DNA from: CAZPQN01 sp964588795
Lineage (GTDB): Bacteria; Fidelibacterota; UBA2242
Reading direction: 5' to 3'
DNA: 64,000 nt
Assembly (NCBI GenBank): GCA_964588795.1
Contig: CAZPQN010000004.1
Span: 1 to 64,000 of the forward strand
Part shown: positions 7,688 to 16,754 of the stretch, one piece after another
Layout of the letters: every line of letters begins with the position of its first letter
How positions within the stretch are numbered: the first letter of the stretch is position 1
Position numbers and translations under genes: made by a program
Notes under the pieces: generated by a model
What the model was told of the DNA's origin: nothing
Seen by the model: only the letters and a program-made list of their open reading frames with translations
Database searches by the model: none

Positions 7688-9879
7688 AATTCCGGCGATT
7701 CCGTCTCTTCGGGAGACGGTTTGAGCAGCTGCTCGAGATGATCTTCGGGAACCAACACATCGCGCGCTTTACTGCCGGTAAACGGTCCCACGATACCGGC
7801 GCGTTCCAGTTCATCTATCAGGCGGGCGGCGCGCGAGTAGCCGAGTTTCAGCCGCCGTTGGAGCAAGGAAATCGAACCCTGCTGGTGCGTGACCACTAAT
7901 TTCAAGGCATCGTAGTAAAGCGGATCGCGTTCGCCGTTTTGGAGGGGCCCTAAATCATCGGCAGATTCTTCTTTAACGGAAGGCAATTCGAGCTCGCCGG
8001 GACGGGGTTGCTCCTGAATATGAGTGAGGATGCGTTCGATTTCTTCGAGGGAGATATAGGCGTTATGGACGCGTAGTGGTTCGGGATTCTGCGGGGTGGT
8101 GATCAGACAATCGCCGCGTCCGAGGAGTTTTTCAGCACCATTCAAGTCCAGAATCGTACGCGAGTCCACTTTGGAAGCCACCTGAAAAGCAATGCGCGCC
8201 GGGAAATTGGCTTTGATGACGCCGGTAATGACATCCACCGACGGCCGCTGGGTGGCAATGATCAGATGTACGCCGACCGCCCGGGCCATCTGGGCTAAAC
8301 GGGTGATGGGCTCCTCAACTTCTTTGGCCGAGGTCATCATCAGATCGGCTAATTCATCAATGATCACGATGATATAGGGTAAGAATTCCTTATCCAGTTC
8401 CCCGCTGGTAACCCGTGCATTGTACTCGTCAATGTTGCGTACGGTGGCGCTGGCCAAAAGCTCATACCGGCGTTCCATCTCCAGCTCCACTGAACGCAGA
8501 GCCACGATGGCGTTATCCGCGCGAGTGATGACATATTCGTCAAGGTCTTCACAGGTAATCAAATGGTAGCTTTCGAGGGCCTTGAAAATGGACAGCTCCA
8601 ATTTCTTGGGATCCACAAGCACCAGTTTCACCTCATCCGGACGGGCCTGATAGAGGAAACTGGCGATGATCGTATTGATGCAGACACTCTTGCCGGAACC
8701 GGTTGCGCCTGCGATCAGCAGATGTGGCATCCGCGCCAGGTCGAGTGTGAAAATGTCACCGGCAGTGGTTTTACCGAGCGCAATGGTCAATTTGGAAGTG
8801 GCATTAGTAAACTGCGGAGAGGCAATGATACTGCGCAGGAAAACCAGTTGCGGATTGCGATTGGGGATTTCCACACCCACCACCGATTTGCCGGGAATGG
8901 GCGCCACGATGCGCACGCGTTTGGCAGACAGAATACGCGCCAAATCATCCGACAGGGCGGCGATTTTACTGACCCTGACTCCCGTCGCCGGTTCGATTTC
9001 GAAGCGGGTGATGATCGGCCCCGGAGAGACATGCACGACGCGCCCACCTACTCCAAACGTATCGAGGGCATTTTCCAGCAATTGCGCATTTTCCGCCATC
9101 TCTTCCTGCGAAACCTGGTCGAAGGTGTCGGGCGGCGGTTCCAGTAGTTCTACGGACGGCAAAACATATTGCCCCGCCTTAGCGGCGACGGTTTTTATCG
9201 GGACGGCGGGCGCGGGTTTGGGTGCAACAGGTTCCGGAGGTTTGGGTGGTGGACTTGCCGGTCGTTCGATAGGAAGCCCAGCCGGTGCTTTCGCTCCTCC
9301 TTCCGGAGCAACGATGTTGCTTTGCGCTGTTAGAGGACGCTTTTCGCGCTTGCGACGTAGTTCGCGCAGACGCTCAAACGGCCCGTAAAAACTCCAACTG
9401 AAATAGCCGCGCAAAGCAATTAGCGCCAAAGCAGACAGCAAAATGATTGTCCCGCTGACACCCAATAAATCATGTAAAAATTTGGCTAATACGCCGCCGA
9501 CCAGTCCGCTATAACGGAAACCGAGGGCGGAAGTAATATTGTGGCTGGCGGTTGGCAGACCGAGGGTAATGGCCGTCAACAGCGCTAAACAGGAAGTATA
9601 AAGAGTAAAACGCAGCAGTACGCGGCGGTTGCGGTCGGCAAACAGCCACCAGCCCCAGAGAAAAACCAGGAGTGGTACAGCCAGAGCGGCAACCCCGATG
9701 CTGTATTTAATCAGATAAAAGCTGATAAAAACGCCGATGATTCCCATCCAGTTCTGGATGGCCACGTTTTTGGAAATGGTAGGTTCCTCGGTGACGTGGT
9801 AGGAAACCAGGCTAAGCAGGATCAGCAAGCCCAGCGCCATCAGCAGGATGCCCAGGATTTCCTGACGGCGGTTACTCAT
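7684..9879 (-). CDS. ftsK: DNA translocase FtsK/SpoIIIE
   Basis: A 731-aa septal DNA pump that moves chromosome ends during cell division. The N-terminus has four to five membrane helices (about residues 10-165), followed by a short Pro-rich linker (about 180-225). The RecA-like motor has Walker A GATGSGKS (about 390) and Walker B VIIDELADL (about 505). A C-terminal winged-helix gamma domain (about 650-720) recognises KOPS-like sites. The linker is short, as in many non-proteobacterial FtsK. The ATG at 9879 overlaps the gcvT stop as ATGA, and the end overlaps the lolA start. Confidence 0.97.
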   Translation of the reverse strand: MSNRRQEILGILLMALGLLILLSLVSYHVTEEPTISKNVAIQNWMGIIGVFISFYLIKYSIGVAALAVPLLVFLWGWWLFADRNRRVLLRFTLYTSCLALLTAITLGLPTASHNITSALGFRYSGLVGGVLAKFLHDLLGVSGTIILLSALALIALRGYFSWSFYGPFERLRELRRKREKRPLTAQSNIVAPEGGAKAPAGLPIERPASPPPKPPEPVAPKPAPAVPIKTVAAKAGQYVLPSVELLEPPPDTFDQVSQEEMAENAQLLENALDTFGVGGRVVHVSPGPIITRFEIEPATGVRVSKIAALSDDLARILSAKRVRIVAPIPGKSVVGVEIPNRNPQLVFLRSIIASPQFTNATSKLTIALGKTTAGDIFTLDLARMPHLLIAGATGSGKSVCINTIIASFLYQARPDEVKLVLVDPKKLELSIFKALESYHLITCEDLDEYVITRADNAIVALRSVELEMERRYELLASATVRNIDEYNARVTSGELDKEFLPYIIVIIDELADLMMTSAKEVEEPITRLAQMARAVGVHLIIATQRPSVDVITGVIKANFPARIAFQVASKVDSRTILDLNGAEKLLGRGDCLITTPQNPEPLRVHNAYISLEEIERILTHIQEQPRPGELELPSVKEESADDLGPLQNGERDPLYYDALKLVVTHQQGSISLLQRRLKLGYSRAARLIDELERAGIVGPFTGSKARDVLVPEDHLEQLLKPSPEETESPEL

Positions 9880-10979
9880 GCCGTATGCGCCTCGACGAAG
9901 GGAGTCTTTACCACTACGGCCCGGGCGGGTTTCCCGCGCAAATCAATCTGAATTTCCTGGCCGACCTGCGTCCAGGGCGTAGCAACGTAGGCGATGCCAA
10001 TCGGCTTATTCAGCGTCGGCGAGTGGGTACCGGAAGTTACGACTCCGATTGCCTGACCATCCCGGAGTACGCTGTAGCCGTGCCGCGGGATGCCTTTTTC
10101 CAGCAGTTCGAAACCTACGCTCCGGCGCGCCAGACCCGCGGCCTGAACCTTCAATAGAGCATCGCGTCCGATGAAGTCGCCCTTACCCAGTTTGGTTATC
10201 CAGCCCAGACCCGCCTCCAGGGGATTGGTGGTCTGGTCAATGTCGTTGCCATACAGACAATATTTCATCTCCAGGCGCAGGGTATCCCGGGCGCCCAATC
10301 CGATAGGTTGCAGACCAAAAGCCTGGCCGGTTTCGAAAAGTGCCTCCCACAGCCGGGCACTTTGTTCCGGGGCGTGATACAGCTCGCAACCTCGTTCACC
10401 TGTGTAACCAGTGCGAGAAATAATCATGTCAATGCCAGCCAGTTTTCCTTCGGCAAAATGATAGAAAGGAATTTTTTCCAAATTAACACCGGTCAGCGGC
10501 TGGAGCGCGGCGAATGCTTGCGGCCCCTGAATCGCCAGCAAGGCAGTCTGGGCGGAGATATTCTGCAATTTCACACCCGGCGATAAGTGCTCGGCAGCCC
10601 ATTGATAGTCTTTGGCAATATTGGAAGCGTTCACCACCAGCATATAATGATCGGCAAAGCGGTAAACCAGCAAATCATCAACGATTCCGCCATCGGGATA
10701 GCACATCGCCGAATACTGCACTTGACCGACTTCCAGGCGACTGACATCGTTAATTGTCAAGCGATTCAGAAACGAGAGGGCGTCAGGCCCACTGACTAAA
10801 AATTCACCCATATGGGTGACGTCAAAGACACCGACTGCGGATCGCACCTGATGGTGCTCCTCAATAATGCTCCGGTACTGGATAGGCATCCAAAAACCGG
10901 CAAAGGGCACGAGCTTCGCCCCCAACGCGCGGTGCTGTTCGTAAAAAGGTGTCTTTAAAACTTCAGTAACATTTTCCAT
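9876..10979 (-). CDS. gcvT: Glycine cleavage system aminomethyltransferase (T protein)
   Basis: A 367-aa enzyme that transfers the methylene group from lipoyl-bound aminomethyl to tetrahydrofolate, releasing ammonia. Family motifs seen include DVTHMGEF, the VVNASNIAKD stretch carrying the catalytic Asp, TGYTGERGCELY, and the C-terminal barrel (IGIAYVATPW). The ATG at 10979 has GGAGTG about 5 nt upstream; an in-frame GTG 6 nt further up lies inside that site and is rejected. The H and P proteins of the complex are not in the window. It overlaps ftsK by 4 bp. Confidence 0.96.
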   Translation of the reverse strand: MENVTEVLKTPFYEQHRALGAKLVPFAGFWMPIQYRSIIEEHHQVRSAVGVFDVTHMGEFLVSGPDALSFLNRLTINDVSRLEVGQVQYSAMCYPDGGIVDDLLVYRFADHYMLVVNASNIAKDYQWAAEHLSPGVKLQNISAQTALLAIQGPQAFAALQPLTGVNLEKIPFYHFAEGKLAGIDMIISRTGYTGERGCELYHAPEQSARLWEALFETGQAFGLQPIGLGARDTLRLEMKYCLYGNDIDQTTNPLEAGLGWITKLGKGDFIGRDALLKVQAAGLARRSVGFELLEKGIPRHGYSVLRDGQAIGVVTSGTHSPTLNKPIGIAYVATPWTQVGQEIQIDLRGKPARAVVVKTPFVEAHTA

Positions 10980-10990
10980 ATTCACTCCGA

Positions 10991-11584
10991 TTACATATTT
11001 TGTAAGGCGGTTTTAATCAATTTTTCAGGGGGAGCATCGGGGCCTAAGGTCTGGTAAGCCTGGCGCAGGGCGGTCAGGGCTTCCGCGCGCCGATAGCCTA
11101 ACGATAACAGGGCTTTGAGAGCTTCTTCTCCGCCCCCGGCCGCCGGCACCGACAATCGGTCATCCGGCAGGAGCGCTTCGCCCTTGCCGAATTTCTCTCC
11201 CAATTCGACAATAATGCGGCGGGCAGTTTTTGGGCCGATGCCGGGAATCTGGGTCAGAGCCGAGACGTCGCCGGCAGTGATCTGGTCGCGGAAGCGTCGC
11301 GGGGTCGTCCCGGACAGGATCGTGATGGCGCTCTTTGGTCCGATTCCACTGACCCCGATGAGCAAAAGGAACAGGTCGCGCTCTTCACGCGTAATAAAAC
11401 CATAGAGCGCCTGGATGTCTTCCCGCACATAATGGTAAGTAAGGATCTGGACGGTGGTCTGCAAAGCCGGCAGACGTTCATACGTTGAAACCGGGATATT
11501 GACCTGAAACCCGATCCCATTCACATCCAGGACAATGCTGGTAGGGGTTTTGGCGGTCAGCGTGCCACGCAGAAAATCAAACAT
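10991..11584 (-). CDS. ruvA: Holliday junction branch-migration protein RuvA
   Basis: A 197-aa protein that binds four-way DNA junctions and loads the RuvB helicase. It has an N-terminal OB fold (MFDFLRGTL start, VREDIQALYGF), then two helix-hairpin-helix motifs (ISGIGPKSA-type and IPGIGPKTARRI), an acidic/flexible linker and a C-terminal three-helix domain (ALLSLGYRRAEA). It starts 1 nt after the ruvC stop. ruvB is not adjacent. Confidence 0.96.
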   Translation of the reverse strand: MFDFLRGTLTAKTPTSIVLDVNGIGFQVNIPVSTYERLPALQTTVQILTYHYVREDIQALYGFITREERDLFLLLIGVSGIGPKSAITILSGTTPRRFRDQITAGDVSALTQIPGIGPKTARRIIVELGEKFGKGEALLPDDRLSVPAAGGGEEALKALLSLGYRRAEALTALRQAYQTLGPDAPPEKLIKTALQNM

Positions 11585-11585
11585 C

Positions 11586-12080
11586 TTATCCTCGACCCCG
11601 TTGTTGATGCAGATGGCAGATGGCGACGGCTAAGGCATCGGTCACATCGAAAGTACACGGCTGAGCGGTGAGTCGCAGGAGTCGGGTCACCATGAACTGC
11701 ACCTGTTCCTTGCTGGCATTACCATATCCGGTCACCGCCATTTTGATTTTCTTGGGAGGATAAGCCTGGATGCTCAATCCGGCATGCGCGCCGGCTAATA
11801 GCACCGCACCGCGGGCATGTCCCATAAGCAACGCCGTCCGGACGTTCTGGGCATAAATGGCTTCTTCGACCGCCATTACCTCCGGAGTCCATTGGGCGAT
11901 AATCGCGGTCAAAGCCTGGTAAATGGATTGCAGGCGCATGTGGAACGGCTGATCTGCATCGGTTTCGATCACGCCAAAGTCCAAACACTGCATTTGATTC
12001 GACGATGCGGCAATGAGGCCATAGCCGGTGCGGTTAAGACCGTGATCGACGCCCAACACCCTCAGCGGGTTGTCGTTCAT
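11586..12080 (-). CDS. ruvC: Crossover junction endodeoxyribonuclease RuvC
   Basis: A 164-aa Holliday-junction resolvase of the RNase H fold. The expected four acidic catalytic residues are visible: D12 (in GVDHG), E72 or E73 (in VEEAI), and D145 and D148 (in DVTDALA). The first motif reads VDHG where VDPG is usual, a small change beside the catalytic Asp. Its start overlaps the yebC stop as ATGA. The yebC-ruvC-ruvA order is common in bacteria. Confidence 0.96.
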   Translation of the reverse strand: MNDNPLRVLGVDHGLNRTGYGLIAASSNQMQCLDFGVIETDADQPFHMRLQSIYQALTAIIAQWTPEVMAVEEAIYAQNVRTALLMGHARGAVLLAGAHAGLSIQAYPPKKIKMAVTGYGNASKEQVQFMVTRLLRLTAQPCTFDVTDALAVAICHLHQQRGRG

Positions 12081-12832
12081 GCATTGCCCTGCAAATTTTG
12101 CAGAAGCGTATCGTCAATGTCGAAATTAGCATAGACGTTTTGGACATCATCGTGATCTTCGAGGGCTTCCATGATGGTCATGATCTTGGGCGCGGTTTTT
12201 TCATCGACCTTGACGGTATTCTTGGGTACCATGGAGAGGTTAGCGCTCTGGATCGGCAGGCGGGCGGCTTCCAGAGCTTTCTTGACCTTTTCGAAATGGG
12301 TCGGATCAACGCTGATTTCATAGACATCTTCCTCGGTACTCAGGTCATCCGCCCCGGCTTCCAGGACGATGTTCAGCAAATCGTCTTCTCCACAGGTTTG
12401 TTTTTCGAGTGTAATCAAACCTTTCTTTTCGAACATCCAGGCGACACTGCCACTGGTCGCCAAGTTGCCGCCGTGGCGCGTCAGGATGTGGCGTATTTCA
12501 CTGACCGTGCGGTTTTTATTGTCAGTCAGCGTTTCCAAAAGAATCGCCACGCCTCCGGGACCATAGGCTTCATAGGTCACTTCCTCATAGGCTTCACTCT
12601 CGATCTCACCGGTACCCTTCTTGATCGCCCGGTCGATATTCGCATTGGGCATATTGGCGGCTTTGGCCGCCAAGACAGCAGCCCGCAGACGCGGGTTGGA
12701 TTCATCATCGCCGCCACCTAAGCGGGCGGCAACCTGGATTTCCTTGATGATTTTGGTGAAGATCTTGCCGCGTTTGGCGTCCAGGGCGCCTTTTTTGCGC
12801 TTGATCGTACTCCATTTAGAATGGCCTGACAT
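12077..12832 (-). CDS. yebC: YebC/PmpR family protein
   Basis: A 251-aa cytoplasmic protein of the YebC family. The conserved start (MSGHSKWSTIKRKK), the NANIDRAIKKGTGE stretch, the YGPGGVAILLETLTDNKNRT core and the acidic C-terminal part with ALEDHDDVQNVYAN are all present. Family members act as transcriptional regulators or as ribosome-associated factors easing synthesis of proline stretches; which applies here cannot be told. Shine-Dalgarno GAGGAC precedes the ATG. It is first in yebC-ruvC-ruvA. Confidence 0.96.
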   Translation of the reverse strand: MSGHSKWSTIKRKKGALDAKRGKIFTKIIKEIQVAARLGGGDDESNPRLRAAVLAAKAANMPNANIDRAIKKGTGEIESEAYEEVTYEAYGPGGVAILLETLTDNKNRTVSEIRHILTRHGGNLATSGSVAWMFEKKGLITLEKQTCGEDDLLNIVLEAGADDLSTEEDVYEISVDPTHFEKVKKALEAARLPIQSANLSMVPKNTVKVDEKTAPKIMTIMEALEDHDDVQNVYANFDIDDTLLQNLQGNA

Positions 12833-12866
12833 AGACAGTCCTCGCTTCCCTGCTGGGGTTTAGAAA

Positions 12867-13343
12867 TTAATAAAAATTGGCCCGTTCGCGTACCTGAATC
12901 AATGTCCGCACGATCCAGGCATCCGGATAGCGCAGTTCATAGGCACGGGCTAAGAGCTTTTCCGCTTCTTCGCGGGTCAGACAGTTGCCGACCCGAATTT
13001 TATAATTGGGCAGGTGGAACACCTTTTCCACCGCCTGCCCCGTGAAAACCTGGGCAACCTGCCGATAAATTGAATCCGCCAAAAAGTAGTCGTCCGTAGC
13101 AAACACCTGCACCTTATAGCCAACCTTTTCGCTGACTTGCAGGGAATCGTCGGGAAGACGCATGGCTGGCGGCGTCTGCAGGTCAGTCACAATCTCATAA
13201 ATCTGGCTGTTGTCCAACAGCGGCAAGGTGGGTTCGTGCAAACGCCGCGGATCGAAGCTCTCATCCTGCAGGACGCGCAGCTCCTGGGCGCTCAGCAGAC
13301 TCAGCACGATCAGGTTGAGATTTAAAATACGGATAAAGTGCAT
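12867..13343 (-). CDS. Exported SPOR-domain protein
   Basis: A 158-aa protein with a short signal peptide (cleavage near LLSAQ) and a C-terminal SPOR domain (about residues 75-150). The domain begins YKVQVFATDD, with later YKIRVGN and a closing DAWIVRT. SPOR domains bind peptidoglycan stripped of stem peptides at the division septum. The middle segment (25-70) is Pro/Leu-rich and not recognised. It sits between batE and yebC, 60 bp after batE. No strong ribosome-binding site precedes the ATG at 13343, so the start is somewhat uncertain. Confidence 0.8.
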   Translation of the reverse strand: MHFIRILNLNLIVLSLLSAQELRVLQDESFDPRRLHEPTLPLLDNSQIYEIVTDLQTPPAMRLPDDSLQVSEKVGYKVQVFATDDYFLADSIYRQVAQVFTGQAVEKVFHLPNYKIRVGNCLTREEAEKLLARAYELRYPDAWIVRTLIQVRERANFY

Positions 13344-13403
13344 ATCAAGTAGAATTCAACTACCCGAAATATTACTAAAATAATGCCAATTGCGAAAGTA
13401 TTA

Positions 13404-14189
13404 TCATGGGTCGGAGTGCCCAATGCGACCAAGGTCGCCACTGCGGATCCAACCCTGTTTGCCATCGAGGAGTTCGATTTTATACCAATCACCGTCTTCA
13501 GCCAGCAGGCGTACTTTGGTACCTTCATGCACGATGAATAACTCGGTACTACCGGGTTGCGGTGCCGCTAAACTGCTGACCCCGGGACTAAGGATAATGC
13601 CCTGTGCCGGATGCTGTTCAAGTCGCTGACGCAGGCTGAGCGGAATTAAAAGCAGGCTCGCAACGACCAGCCCGGCGCCGATTAATCCTTTGAGCAGGCT
13701 CCGACCGCGGCGTAATTCGATCAACCAGTACACAGCAAAAAGACCAGCCGTTAGAAGTACAGCAACAGTCAACAGCATTGCCCAGACCCGGGCAGGCCAG
13801 AAGTTGACCAGCCGTTGTCCCCACTGGATCAGGAAAAACTGCGGTGGACTGGTTACGCGGTCCTTGATTTGCAGGTTTGCCAGTTGCAGGTTGAATAGCA
13901 CATTGGCATCGTGCGGCAGATACAGCGCGGCGCGTTCGTAATTCAGGATCGCCAATCCTAACCGGCCATTGCGGTAATAGGCATTTCCTAAATTGAAATA
14001 AATTTCACCGCTCTCGTAACCGAGATGCAAAGCGGCTTCATAATGGTTTATAGCGGTCAGATAATCTTCATTTTGATAGGCGGCATTGCCCTGTTCGAAC
14101 AGGCGCTCGCAATCGGCCGCGACATTGGCCCATACGGGGACTGTCCACAACCAGACAATTAACCAGCATAGGATACTTTTCTGCTTCAT
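13404..14189 (-). CDS. batE: BatE-like protein: TPR repeats, two membrane helices, SH3-like domain
   Basis: A 261-aa envelope protein. It has a signal peptide (cleavage after VWA), two to three tetratricopeptide repeats (about residues 28-105, for example YFNLGNAYYRNGRLGLAI), two membrane helices (about 135-185), and a C-terminal bacterial SH3 domain (about 205-255, with WYKIELLDGKQGWI). This is the architecture of BatE in the Bacteroidota-type aerotolerance operon. The ATG overlaps the batD stop as ATGA. The likely role is in an envelope stress or protein quality complex with BatA-D; the molecular task of the family is not established. Confidence 0.88.
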   Translation of the reverse strand: MKQKSILCWLIVWLWTVPVWANVAADCERLFEQGNAAYQNEDYLTAINHYEAALHLGYESGEIYFNLGNAYYRNGRLGLAILNYERAALYLPHDANVLFNLQLANLQIKDRVTSPPQFFLIQWGQRLVNFWPARVWAMLLTVAVLLTAGLFAVYWLIELRRGRSLLKGLIGAGLVVASLLLIPLSLRQRLEQHPAQGIILSPGVSSLAAPQPGSTELFIVHEGTKVRLLAEDGDWYKIELLDGKQGWIRSGDLGRIGHSDP

Positions 14190-16009
14190 AGCACCCGACT
14201 CAGTTGTTTGACAAGTTCCTGCGTACGTTGGAAAAATTCCTGACAGGCTTCCGGGGTTAGCGCGGTTGGTGCAAAGCGCTGGGCTTCGAGCTCCTCCAGC
14301 AGCCGCGCAGTACGTTCGATTAGTTCCGGTTTACTTTTCTGATGTTGCAAAGCACTGGTCAATTCGCGTTGACCGAGACCCGCCGCTGGCAGTCCCAGTC
14401 GATCGGCGATATAGCCGACCAAAGCCTGTTGCCAGCGCGCTAAACAAAGGTGGTGATCCAGCGCGGTATGGTCTTCCCCTAAAGGTTGCAGACGCTCCTG
14501 AGCCAGCATCCAGGCCCGCCGACGCCGGGCGAAGGTATTATCCGTGGCGAGTTTATCGGTCCACCAGCGCCAGCCAACAGCGATGAGTACGATTAATAGC
14601 GCGAGGCTGTTCAGGCCCCAAAACCAGGCCCGATACAGGACATTCTCGCCACGTGTCTGCCAGTGCGAGGAATTACGATAAATATAGCGTATATCCTGAC
14701 CGAGCATGGCGACTTCGCTTTTATTCAGGCCAGTTGACCGCGTGGCCAACTGGTCACCAGGTAGTACCTGGACTGCATATGAGCGTGTGGGTAACTGACA
14801 ATAGCGCCGGGTTTGTGGGTCGAAATAACTGAATATAATCGCGGGAATCGTCAGCAAGCCGGGTTGACGGGGAATCAATACATATTCATAGGTCAATGTG
14901 CCGCGAATCGTCTTGCCGCTGTTATCGATCTGTTTATTGATTTTCGGGGCAAAGACTTCCACCGTATTGGGCAATTGCGGAGGCGGCAACTGCAGGGCAT
15001 TGATATTTCCCGCGCCCTGCACGATGTAACGGAGGGTTAAGGCCTGATCCTGTCGGGTGCGCAGAGTATCTATCCTTGATTCTATGCGGTACTGGCCGAC
15101 TGCACCGCTGAAAACCGCCGGACGTCCGTCCTCCGGCAGTGGTTGAACCCGAATCTTAACCGGCGCTGAGCGCGCCGTAACCATGCGGCTGGTCGTACCA
15201 AAGGGGTCGCCGAAAAACGGATCATTGAAAAAATCATCAAAGATCGAACGGCGGCGTTGATTGCTGACCAGTACCTCGCACTCAATGACCAGCGGATCAA
15301 TTGTCAGTTCGCCCGTAGTGGTAGGGAAAAGTGCCATTTGTCGTAGTATGGCTTTTTTATAGGCGACACCATTCAGTGTCTCATTGGTGATGACCGGCCG
15401 GTCGTTGACCGGGTAATTTTCGACCCAGAAACCTTGGGCTTCCGGTAGTTTCTTGACATCGTAGGCGCGGACATTGCGGAAAAACAATTCAAAGGTAACT
15501 AATAACTGTTCACCCTTGAAGATGGAGTTTTGGGGAACACTGGCTCGGAGAATGACTTCATCGCTGGTTGCGGGAGGTGCAGGCGTATCCGCAGGCGGCG
15601 CGGAGGGTGCGCCAGACGGTGCTCGCGTCCGGGCGGTGCTGACCGTGACAGGCACGGCATTGGTCTGATAGGATTTACCTTTATAGCGGATACTAATCGG
15701 TGGAATCTGGAGCTGGCCCGTACGGGTGGGAGCGATTTGCCAGGTTATGGTTTTGGAGGCACTCATTTGGCCGTTAATAATCTGGATAGAGCTGGAATGC
15801 GAGGGGCCGGAGATAACCACAAAGTCCGGACTTTCCGGTGGGGGTATGTCGGGAAAATCGCTGACTCCCTCGATATCGACGGTAAAAGTCAGGCGATCCT
15901 GGTCGGTGACCTGGTTGCGGTTGACCGAGGCGCGCAGACGAAGTTCCTGAGCCGTGAGTAAGCTCGTCGAAAGTAGGATCAGCAAACTGCAGATCAATTG
16001 TTTTGACAT
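14186..16009 (-). CDS. batD: BatD, oxygen-tolerance-associated membrane protein
   Basis: A 607-aa protein with a signal peptide (MSKQLICS start, cleavage near LLTAQ), several immunoglobulin-like beta domains (about residues 20-430), one membrane helix (about 455-475) and a cytoplasmic helical tail. The start is the ATG at 16009, 4 nt after the batC stop; an AAAGGA site lies within the last codons of batC. The frame stays open a further 113 codons upstream inside batC, but that extension is low-complexity Ser/Arg/Pro and is not a protein. batC-batD-batE are tightly packed. Confidence 0.9.
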   Translation of the reverse strand: MSKQLICSLLILLSTSLLTAQELRLRASVNRNQVTDQDRLTFTVDIEGVSDFPDIPPPESPDFVVISGPSHSSSIQIINGQMSASKTITWQIAPTRTGQLQIPPISIRYKGKSYQTNAVPVTVSTARTRAPSGAPSAPPADTPAPPATSDEVILRASVPQNSIFKGEQLLVTFELFFRNVRAYDVKKLPEAQGFWVENYPVNDRPVITNETLNGVAYKKAILRQMALFPTTTGELTIDPLVIECEVLVSNQRRRSIFDDFFNDPFFGDPFGTTSRMVTARSAPVKIRVQPLPEDGRPAVFSGAVGQYRIESRIDTLRTRQDQALTLRYIVQGAGNINALQLPPPQLPNTVEVFAPKINKQIDNSGKTIRGTLTYEYVLIPRQPGLLTIPAIIFSYFDPQTRRYCQLPTRSYAVQVLPGDQLATRSTGLNKSEVAMLGQDIRYIYRNSSHWQTRGENVLYRAWFWGLNSLALLIVLIAVGWRWWTDKLATDNTFARRRRAWMLAQERLQPLGEDHTALDHHLCLARWQQALVGYIADRLGLPAAGLGQRELTSALQHQKSKPELIERTARLLEELEAQRFAPTALTPEACQEFFQRTQELVKQLSRVL

Positions 16010-16013
16010 GTAT

Positions 16014-16751
16014 TTACCAGTCCTTTTCCTTGCTGAATCCACCGGCCGGCACCCGCTGACGCTCCTGCAGACGACGTTGCTCGTCGCGTTGCAGGGCATC
16101 CAGCACCTGGGCGGCTTCCTCACGCGCTTTGGCCTGCGCCTGGCGTTTCTGTTGTTGCTGACGAGCCTGCGCCGCGGACTGCTGTTGTTCCTCGGATTTC
16201 TGCGAGCCTGAAGATTGTTGCTTCTGATTGGACTGCTGCTGATCTTTTTGCTGGGACTGGTTGGATGACTGTTGCTCTTTGGAGGACTGCTGGGCGGCAC
16301 GGCGAGCGAGTTCATAATTATGCTTGGCGTCGAAATCCCGCGGATCAAGTTCCAACGCGCGTTTGTAAAAGGGGAGGCTTTCGGTCACGCGCCCGGACTG
16401 AAACAGGCCGTTGCCGATATTGTAATAGACCGCGGCTTTGCGGCGTGGATCGCGGATGGCAAGGGCTTGCTCAAAGGCGCGCAGGGCTTCTTCGATCCGT
16501 CCGGCTTTGTAAAGCGCGGCGCCTTTTCCAAAATGCGCCTCGTCCCAATCAGGACGCGCCTGCAGGGCTCGTTCGTACTGGCGGAGAGCTTCCGGGTATT
16601 GACCTTTTTGATAGTGTTGCAGAGCTTTATCCGTGGCTATCAGGGGCTGATAAATACCGCTAATAAGCAGTAAACAACCTAATCCGACAAGGACGTTGCG
16701 CGAAGGCGGTCGCATCAAATGTCTGTTTCTGTTAAAACTGATCAACTGCAT
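16014..16751 (-). CDS. batC: BatC, TPR-repeat protein with Gln-rich tail
   Basis: A 245-aa protein with an N-terminal hydrophobic segment (about residues 19-36) and three tetratricopeptide repeats (about 42-150, for example KGAALYKAGRIEEALRAFE and YYNIGNGLFQSGRV). After these comes a strongly low-complexity region (about 150-225) rich in Gln, Ser, Lys and Glu, and a charged end. BatC proteins are periplasmic TPR scaffolds. The Gln-rich stretch may be a flexible linker or interaction surface. The ATG at 16751 lies 3 nt after the batB stop; a second ATG at 16715 is an alternative. Neither has a clear ribosome-binding site. Confidence 0.88.
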   Translation of the reverse strand: MQLISFNRNRHLMRPPSRNVLVGLGCLLLISGIYQPLIATDKALQHYQKGQYPEALRQYERALQARPDWDEAHFGKGAALYKAGRIEEALRAFEQALAIRDPRRKAAVYYNIGNGLFQSGRVTESLPFYKRALELDPRDFDAKHNYELARRAAQQSSKEQQSSNQSQQKDQQQSNQKQQSSGSQKSEEQQQSAAQARQQQQKRQAQAKAREEAAQVLDALQRDEQRRLQERQRVPAGGFSKEKDW

Positions 16752-16754
16752 GGT

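Noticed and set aside
8563..9388. Long plus-strand open frames opposite ftsK
   Set aside because: They are shadows of the FtsK motor domain, with no ribosome site or family match.
12098..12721. 207-codon plus-strand open frame opposite yebC
   Set aside because: yebC on the minus strand is complete and conserved; the antisense frame has no family features.
16010..16348. Upstream extension of batD by 113 codons
   Set aside because: It overlaps the Gln-rich part of batC in another frame; the true start at 16009 has a signal peptide and ribosome site.
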